This document shows positions 58,238-64,000 of a stretch of DNA of 64,000 bases, piece by piece. Position 1 is the stretch's first letter; each line of letters begins with the position of its first letter. The stretch is from Candidatus Harrysmithiimonas galli (lineage in GTDB: Bacteria; Bacillota; Bacilli; CAJFEE01): the NCBI GenBank assembly GCA_904373265.1, contig CAJFEE010000001.1, forward strand, positions 62,001 through 126,000, read 5' to 3'. Under the pieces are notes generated by a model. It saw only the letters and a program-made list of their open reading frames with translations. It did no database searches and was not told the origin of the DNA. A program made the translations under genes and the position numbers.

Positions 58238-59022
58238 ATGTTTGAAAAAGTAAATCCGTGCCACCCGGATAAGGTGGCTGACCGCATCACCGGTGCCTTG
58301 GTGGATGCAACGTGCAGAAAAGAAGAAAATCCCAGGAGCACTGTGGAAGTCCTCATCGGCCACGGCGTCTGCCACATCATTGTGGAAAGTTCCGTTCACA
58401 TCCCACAGGATGAGGTGGACGTTATCGTGAAGCGCATTGCTGGAAATCTGCACATGGATTATATGGAAGTGCCGCAGACGGACACCTCGCTGGGAAACAG
58501 GCAGACGGAATCCACTGCGGCGATAACGGCATCTTCAAGGGGATGCCTGTGACCGAATAACAGAAAGTCCTCTGCGAGATCGCCAAAAATGTGTATCACA
58601 CTTATCCGTATGACGGGAAGTACATTCTGGACCAGGCTCGGCTCATCCTCTGCCAGAGCAACGCACCCACAGAGGAACTGCGGAAACGGTATCCGACCGC
58701 AGAAATCAATCCCTTAGGCAACTGGACAGGCGGCACGGACGTGGACTCCGCCGTCACTAACCGAAAGCTGGGCAGCGATATGACCGACTCCGTCACCAGC
58801 GGCGGACTGCATGGGGAGGAGCTCTCCAAAATGGATGTGTCTGTCAATATCTACGCTTGGCTGAAGGCACAGGAAACAGGCAGACCTGTGGAATTGTGCT
58901 GCGCTATCGGATACGATGCCATGGACGTCATTCCCTATAGTGAGATCGTGGAGACTGCCCGAAGATACATCCAGAGCCTTGGCGGCTTTGAGAAATTTTC
59001 GGAATGGGGGCTGGTGCGATGA
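58238..59022 (+). pseudogene. Phage-type S-adenosylmethionine synthetase-like protein, broken
   Basis: Begins MFEKVNPCHPDKVADRITGA, the MetK N-terminal nucleotide-binding motif, then VLIGHGVCHII. Near 58495 the frame shifts into GIHCGDNGIFKGMPVTE, and an in-frame TAA at 58558-58560 follows. The third part has NPLGNWTGGTDVDSAVTNRK and GGLHGEELSKMDVSVNIYA and runs to the stop. Compact MetK homologues of this type occur in clostridial prophages before ParB-like genes. Its stop overlaps the next start as ATGA. Confidence 0.75.
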
Positions 59023-59414
59023 AGACGACTACTGAAATGCAGCTTGTACCCATTTCCAAGCTGGTACCCTATGTGAACAACGCCCGCACCCACTCCCCAG
59101 AGCAGATCACGAAGCTCTGCTCCTCCCTCCAGGAGTTTGGCTTTATCAATCCCGCCATCATCAACCGGGATTTTAATGTGATTGTGGGACACGGCAGAAT
59201 CCTGGCGGCAAAGGAGGAAGACATACAGGAGGTACCATGTGTCTTTGCTAACCACCTCACAGAAGCTCAGAAGAAAGCCTACATCATTGCCAACAACCGC
59301 ATGGCGATGGATGCCGGATGGGATGAGGAGTTTCTGCGGGTAGAGATTGAGTCTTTGCAGGGCACGGACTTTGATTCCCTTCTCTATCCTTACCATTTCA
59401 CCCGGTATTCCTAA
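59019..59414 (+). CDS. ParB-like nuclease domain protein, truncated
   Basis: 131 residues: QLVPISKLVPYVNNARTHSP, GFINPAIINRDFNVIVGHGR and KKAYIIANNRMAMDAGWDEE, a ParB/sulfiredoxin-fold domain. In prophages it is normally joined to an adenine methyltransferase of about 300 more residues; here homology stops around DFDSLL and the end LYPYHFTRYS looks unrelated, so the methylase part has been deleted. Confidence 0.7.
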   Translation: MKTTTEMQLVPISKLVPYVNNARTHSPEQITKLCSSLQEFGFINPAIINRDFNVIVGHGRILAAKEEDIQEVPCVFANHLTEAQKKAYIIANNRMAMDAGWDEEFLRVEIESLQGTDFDSLLYPYHFTRYS

Positions 59415-59523
59415 GATTTGGGCGAAAACGGAGTTTTATATAAACAGTTTTTTATTGACAGCGGTACCTCATATGGGAACCGCTTTTTTCATGCGCGAAA
59501 GCGGGAAAGGACAGTATGACGAC

Positions 59524-59937
59524 ATGAAAGAATTCTGGAACCTGATTCAATTTGTTTTTACGGCAGTCGGCGGGTGGCCGGGCTACTTCCTTGGCGGCTG
59601 CGACGAGCTGCTGATCGCTCTGGTAGTGTTCGTAGCGGTGGATTACATCATGGGCGTGATGTGCGCCGTATCGGATAAAAAGCTGTCCAGCGAGGTGGGC
59701 TTAAAGGGCATCTGCCAAAAGGTGCTGATCTTCCTTCTGGTGGGGATCGCCAACATCCTCGATGTGCAGGTCATCGGGACAGGTAGCGTCCTTCGCACGG
59801 CAGTTATTTTCTTTTACCTCTCCAACGAGGGCGTGAGTCTTCTGGAGAACGCAGCACACCTAGGACTCCCCGTGCCGGAAAAAATCAAAACCGTTTTAGA
59901 GCAGCTCCATGACAGAGCGGAAAAGGAGGAAAATTCA
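59524..59937 (+). CDS. Phage holin, reading in frame into the amidase
   Basis: About 138 residues: MKEFWNLIQFVFTAVGGWPG, then LLIALVVFVAVDYIMGVMCA, KVLIFLLVGIANILDVQVIG and a charged C-terminus DRAEKEENS. This is the toxin-secretion/phage-lysis holin family with three membrane helices. No stop separates it from the amidase: the codon before the amidase ATG is TCA, where TAA would end the holin. An open frame upstream to 59347 is not homologous. Confidence 0.75.
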
Positions 59938-60886
59938 ATGGCTTACACAAACAGTTCACTGGTATCCTACACGAAACTCAGCCCCAACCACTCCGGGCAA
60001 CGGACGCACGGCATCGACCGCATCACACCCCACTACGTGGTGGAGCAATGCTTGGTGGAGACGTTAGGCGGCATCTTCCTGCCCTCGTCCAGACAGGCAA
60101 GCTGCAACTATGGCATCGGCGCGGATGGCCGTGTCGGGATATATGTGGAGGAGAAAAACCGCTCCTGGTGTTCTTCCTCCAACTCCAACGACCAGAGGGC
60201 AGTCACCATCGAGTGTGCGTCAGACGCCACAGAACCGTATGCGTTTAAGGATGCAGTCTACCAGACGCTCATCAAGCTCTGCATGGACATCTGCAAACGC
60301 AATGGCAAGAGTAAGCTCCTGTGGCTGGGTGATAAAGATAAAACCCTTGCTTACTCTCCGAAGTCTGATGAGATGGTACTGACCGTCCACCGATGGTTTG
60401 CCAACAAGTCCTGTCCCAAAGACTGGCTGTATGGCAGGCTTTCTGACTTGGCTGCGAAGGTCACGGCGGAGCTTGGCGGCTCGTCCGGTGGCACGACATT
60501 CTCTTCTGACCAGATGTACCGAGTCCGCAAGACCTGGACGAATGCTGGGACTCAGAAAGGAGCCTTTACGTTTCTTGCCAACGCTAAGGAAGTGCGCCGA
60601 CACCAATCCGGGGTACAGTGTGTTTGACAAGAATGGTGTGAAGATTTACACGCCAGGTACAACATCCCAGACATCAGATGTGCCGTTTACCGTGAAGGTG
60701 GGCATCTCTGACCTGAACATCCGCAAAGGGCCGGGGACGGACTACGCCAAGACCGGAAAGTTCACAGGGAAAGGCGTATTCACCATTGTGGAGGTGCAGA
60801 CCGGCAAAGGCTCTGATACCGGCTGGGGACGGCTGAAATCCGGCACTGGCTGGATTTCGCTCGACTATGCGATAAAAACAAAATAA
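59938..60886 (+). pseudogene. Phage N-acetylmuramoyl-L-alanine amidase with SH3b tail, frameshifted
   Basis: AAGGAGG precedes ATG at 59938. Residues 1-150 are an amidase_2 domain (GIDRITPHYVVEQ, GIGADGRVGIYVEEKNRSW, TIECASD, TVHRWFANKSCP). After TFLANAKE the frame runs out to VRRHQSGVQCV, but the continuation ADTNPGYSVFDKNG and an SH3b domain (SDLNIRKGPGTDYAKTGKFT, GWISLDYA, ending 60886) is one base off near 60590. An extra G in GAAGTGCGCC would explain it. The catalytic part may still be made; the wall-binding tail is lost. Confidence 0.82.
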
Positions 60887-61015
60887 CGTAAACTACCCTC
60901 CAAAGCTCATCGAGGAGATTATCTTTCTTCAGTGGGCTATTTTTTTCAGCCAAAATAGGTGTTTCCGTCCAGATGAGTCTTTGAGAGAAACCTCTCATGA
61001 TTGGAGGATACACCT

Positions 61016-61270
61016 ATGGCACAGCTTATATCATTTAACGCTGATCTTATTGCAATACTTGAAGGAGTGACTACCGATCACTTCTTCACAATGGAGCAAT
61101 TCCAGCAGGATATGGATTATTACAGAGCCCAGCGCATCGCAAAGGCACTGCTTGATTCTGGACTTATTTTCTTGTCGCAATTCGACAAATTAACCCATCT
61201 AAATCGACAATCTTTCTTTTCGTTTCTTGCGGAAATAATGCCAAAATCCGTTGATATATCTGCTGTTTAG
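61016..61270 (+). CDS. SHOCT-like small protein preceding a recombinase
   Basis: 84 residues: ADLIAILEGVTTDHFFTMEQ, QRIAKALLDSGLIFLSQFD and a hydrophobic end. The C-terminal half resembles SHOCT-type short helical domains commonly found immediately upstream of serine recombinases in clostridial elements. GGAGG precedes the ATG. No function can be stated; likely part of the element's integration module. Confidence 0.6.
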   Translation: MAQLISFNADLIAILEGVTTDHFFTMEQFQQDMDYYRAQRIAKALLDSGLIFLSQFDKLTHLNRQSFFSFLAEIMPKSVDISAV

Positions 61271-61306
61271 AGGTAACATGTCACACTACCGAAGGGAGGT
61301 GAATCC

Positions 61307-62864
61307 ATGAAGAAGATTACAAAAATAAGCAGCAATGAGCCCAAGCAAACCACAAGGAAGACTCTCCGCGTGGCTGCCTACTGCCGAGTTTCCACGTATA
61401 CCGATGCTCAGCTTGAAAGCCTCAAAGTACAGAAACGCCATTATGTGAATTACATCTCAAGCCGTGAGGATTGGATCTTCGCGGGTCTATATTTTGATGA
61501 AGGTATCACTGGAACGAAGAAAGGAAAGCGGCCAGAGCTTCTTCGGATGATCGCAGACTGCGAGGCCGGAAAGATTGATTTTATTGTCACGAAATCCATT
61601 AGCCATTTTGCAAGGAATACTGCCGACTGTTTGGAAATGGTACGTAAGCTCCTCAAGTTGAATATTCCAGTTTATTTCGAGAAAGAAAATCTGAATACCC
61701 ACTCAATGGAAAGTGAACTCTTTCTCGCCATCTTAAGCAGCATGATCGAGGGAGAATCTACATCCATTTCCGAGAACAGCAAATGGTCCATTCAGAAGCG
61801 ATTTCAAAACGGTACCTTCAAACTCAGTTATCTGCCCTATGGGTACGATTGGAACGGCAAACAGATGATCATAAATCCGGAACAGACCGAGATTGTCCGT
61901 TGGATTTTCTCACAGGTTCTTTCCGATAAAGACACGCAGGCCATTGCAAATGAGCCAAACGATAAAGGTATCCCCACCAAAAAGGGAGGCCGCTGGACAG
62001 CAACAACGATACGTGGCATGATTACTAACGAAAAATACACTGGCGACGTCATTTTCCAAAAGACCTACACCGATTCTCAATTTAACCGCCATGTCTTATG
62101 GACAAAAAGATCGGTATGCGCTTGCCGATCACCATGAGCCCATCATCAACCGAAAGGACTTTGAAGCTGATGGTGCTCTGATTACACAACGCGGTCTCGA
62201 AAAAGGCATCATAAAAGGCAACGGTAAGTACCAAAACCGCTACTGCTTCTCTGGCAAGATTATTGGCAACGAGTGTGGCGATACTTTCAAGCGGCGAATA
62301 CACACCTGTAGCAATTACAAATACGTGGCATGATGCTGCAACACCCACATCAATGATAAAAGCCGCTGCTCCATGAAGTACATTCGTGACGATGAGCTGA
62401 AAATGGCTTTTGTTACGATGGTCAATAAGCTGGTTTTTGGGCATCGAATTATACTCAAGCCCTATGTGGAAGCCATAAAAGGCGTCAGCAAAGACACTTC
62501 CTTACGCAGGATTCAGGAAATCCAAAGTCTGCTGCTTGAAAATGCCGAACAGAGAGAAACCCTGACCAAGCTGATGGCTCAGGACTATATCGACCAGATC
62601 TTTTATAACGAAGAAAATAATGCGCTTTTATTACAGACAGATCAATATAGAGCAGAAATGACTGCTTTGAACAAAAGCCTTACCAGAGATACCACATTAG
62701 TAACTGCTGCTCTCGATTTGCTGCGATTTATAGATAAAGGCGTAATGCTGGACGCTTTTGATGAAGAATTATTCGAAAAAACAGTAGCCCGTATTCGGAT
62801 GCTCTCCCGACAGGAAGTTGCCTTTGAATTAAAATACGGGCTTACGCTCAAAGAAAGGACGTAA
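61307..62864 (+). pseudogene. Large serine recombinase, broken
   Basis: The N-terminal resolvase domain has RVAAYCRVSTYTDAQLESL with the nucleophile Ser, DEGITGTKKGKRPEL, and SISHFARNT where the family normally has SISRFARNT. The recombinase domain follows (LPYGYDWNGKQM). Near 62090 the frame shifts (next frame GQKDRYALADHHEPIINRKDF), and a TGA at 62332-62334 follows KYVA, where Trp would be expected in a zinc-ribbon CCNTHI segment. The coiled-coil C-terminus (MKYIRDDELKMAF to LTLKERT) is in the first frame again. Two lesions plus a changed active-site Arg indicate a dead gene. Confidence 0.85.
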
Positions 62865-62868
62865 GGAC

Positions 62869-63005
62869 ATGGGACACACACCATACGGATATCGAATAGA
62901 AAACGGGATCGCTGTGGTTGACGAGGATGCAGCCGGAAAGCTGCGAAGACTCTATACGAATTACCTCTCCAGTATGAGCTTGAAGACTGCTGCAGCAGAG
63001 GCCGG
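62869..63005 (+). pseudogene. Second recombinase, N-terminal fragment
   Basis: Starts MGHTPYGYRIENGIAVVDED, continues KLRRLYTNYLSSMSLKTAAAEAGIR, the recombinase-domain module of the small partner recombinase that follows the large one. Homology stops at about 63005; beyond that the plus strand is antisense to the minus-strand recombinase fragment. Confidence 0.65.
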
Positions 63006-63365
63006 AATACGCCCTGCATCTTCCACTTCATCCAGACAGAGGACTTCCACCTGCGCCTTTTCACAGATTTCCATAAATTCCATAAACTGTCCCCAATTCC
63101 TGGCAATCATCGCCGCCCGGACAGAAACCACTACATCAATCTCATCTTGTGAAATATCCTGTTTCAGACGGTTGAACTCCTTTCTGTCCGGATCAGCGCC
63201 AGAGGCTTCTTCAAAATAGATTTTCAGTTCCCATTCCTGCTTTCCATAGGCTCTTTCCAACCGTTTTTTTACATCATCCAAAAACTGCGTATAATCATGA
63301 TCTCTATGATTCATACGACAGTAAAAAGCCACCCGGTTCACTCTTCCTGCTATTACCATTTTCAC
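63006..63365 (-). pseudogene. Third recombinase, resolvase-domain fragment on the opposite strand
   Basis: Minus-strand protein from a GTG at 63365 (AAAGGAG five bases upstream; ATG at 63359 is the alternative): VNRVAFYCRMNHRDHDYTQF, EEASGADPDRKEFNRL, DVVVSVRAAMIARNWGQFME, a resolvase-like domain. The strand-exchange Ser is replaced: YCRMNHR stands where YCRVST is usual. It ends by running into antisense of the plus-strand fragment, so two recombinases meet tail to tail at about 63005. Confidence 0.6.
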
Positions 63366-63481
63366 AAGTTCTCCTTTCTTTTTTGGTAGTCTATCTATCA
63401 CTCTGAAGCCCCGGAAAGTCAAGCAGTTTCACCATTTCCACCGGTTTTTGCTTCCACTCTCGCCAAACTTATCCTCTGCAA

Positions 63482-63522
63482 AAATTTTGCCGGACAGGGG
63501 ATTGTTTCTCTCCTGCCCGGCA
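63482..63522 (-). terminator. Terminator after the SH3b protein
   Basis: On minus GTGCCGGGCAGGAG pairs with CCCCTGTCCGGC with an eight-base loop, then AAAATTTTT. GC-rich, unlike terminators in the left part of the window. Confidence 0.7.
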
Positions 63523-63536
63523 CTTTTCACTACCAT

Positions 63537-64000
63537 TTACACTCTTTTTGCATAATCCAGACTGATCCATCCGGCTCCGGATTTCAGCTTACCCCATCCG
63601 GCTTTGGAACCCTGTCCCGATCTGGTCTCCACAATCGTGAAGGTTCCTTTTCCCATGTACTTTCCAGTAGTTCCGTAGTTGGTCCCCGGACCTTTCTGGA
63701 TGTTCAGGTCTGTGGCAGATACCTGCACCAGAAAAGATCCGCTGGAGGAGCCACCTCCGGAACCGGAGGACTGCACGGTGCTATAAGATGGATTCTCCAG
63801 ATAGATCCATCCGGCTCCACTTTTTAAACGGCCCCAGCCATTTTTCACTTCCACAATGGTAAAAATTCCTTTTCCTGTCTGGCCCTTTACGCTTCCGCTC
63901 ATGGACGGGGCAGACCGGTAGTTCAAATCCGGAATGAGTACCTTTACCGTAAAGGGAACCGCTGGGAAACCGGAAGTCCCAGAACCACCGCTGCCAGAAG
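63537..64000 (-). CDS. SH3b-repeat tail of an endolysin-like protein (continues past the right edge)
   Basis: The minus strand is open to the window edge. Two bacterial SH3 domains are seen: VPFTVKVLIPDLNYRSAPSM to GWIYLENPSY, and SFLVQVSATDLNIQKGPGTN to GWISLDYAKRV at the C-terminus. They are joined by Gly/Ser linkers (GSGGGSSSG between them, SGSGGSGTSG before the first). The second domain closely resembles the SH3b tail at 60.7-60.9 kb. A catalytic cell-wall hydrolase domain presumably lies outside the window. Confidence 0.8.
   Translation of the reverse strand, partial: SGSGGSGTSGFPAVPFTVKVLIPDLNYRSAPSMSGSVKGQTGKGIFTIVEVKNGWGRLKSGAGWIYLENPSYSTVQSSGSGGGSSSGSFLVQVSATDLNIQKGPGTNYGTTGKYMGKGTFTIVETRSGQGSKAGWGKLKSGAGWISLDYAKRV

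Noticed and set aside
59347-59523. N-terminal extension of the holin-amidase frame
   Set aside because: It is the ParB-like gene read in another frame plus spacer; holin homology begins at 59524.

Overview
The window looks like the chromosome of an AT-rich, endospore-forming member of the Bacilli (Bacillaceae-like). The support is a complete six-gene gerP germination operon, CotX/CotW-like coat genes, comK, addAB, an EzrA/RefZ/rpsD/tyrS neighbourhood as in Bacillus, a YkpA-type ABC-F protein, TnrA/GlnR-type operators and a tyrS T-box. I cannot name the species. Coding density is low: many intergenic stretches of 0.4-1.2 kb are AT-rich and hold no gene I can support.

Layout. 1-5.9 kb: ezrA (cut by the left edge), refZ, rpsD with its own promoter and long leader, a small probable di-haem membrane protein, and tyrS behind a T-box. 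6.8-11.2 kb: a Cof-type HAD phosphatase, a YitT-family membrane protein and cvfB (one minus-strand unit), yajQ, then a promoter-to-terminator unit without a convincing gene that I propose as a non-coding RNA. 12.4-18.3 kb is nitrogen metabolism: amtB-glnK behind two perfect TnrA/GlnR boxes, a glutamine-dependent asparagine synthetase, and ornithine aminotransferase (rocD). 19.8-23 kb holds an 811-residue fusion of a carotenoid-desaturase-like FAD enzyme, an SCP2 lipid-binding domain and a membrane domain, divergent from a TetR regulator. An ABC-F ATPase and proC follow. 26.1-29.2 kb: a coat-gene cluster (minus) divergent from gerPABCDEF (plus), including two genes of only 58 codons. 29.8-41.6 kb: addA/addB, a VTT-domain protein, comK, an M48 protease and the NAD(P)HX repair enzyme. 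41.8-47.6 kb: a membrane-anchored tri-haem cytochrome c peroxidase, a metallophosphoesterase, and an xre-rtcB pair behind a leader with an intrinsic terminator. 48.5-51.6 kb: thiamin salvage (thiD, thiE, thiM) with a TPP riboswitch before thiM.

From about 51.78 kb to the right edge composition changes (higher GC) and nearly every gene is broken. This stretch is a mosaic of restriction-modification and prophage/integrative-element debris of clostridial character: an McrB-like gene, type III res and mod, phage helicase tail, ArpU-like regulator, HNH endonuclease, Phd-Doc with a toxin frameshift caused by a 5-bp tandem duplication, terminase small subunit, a phage MetK-like enzyme, ParB-like fragment, holin fused to amidase, serine recombinases, and a second SH3b endolysin tail. 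The lesions are small and the fragments still recognisable, so I infer recent acquisition and ongoing decay. The assembly across this mosaic should be verified.
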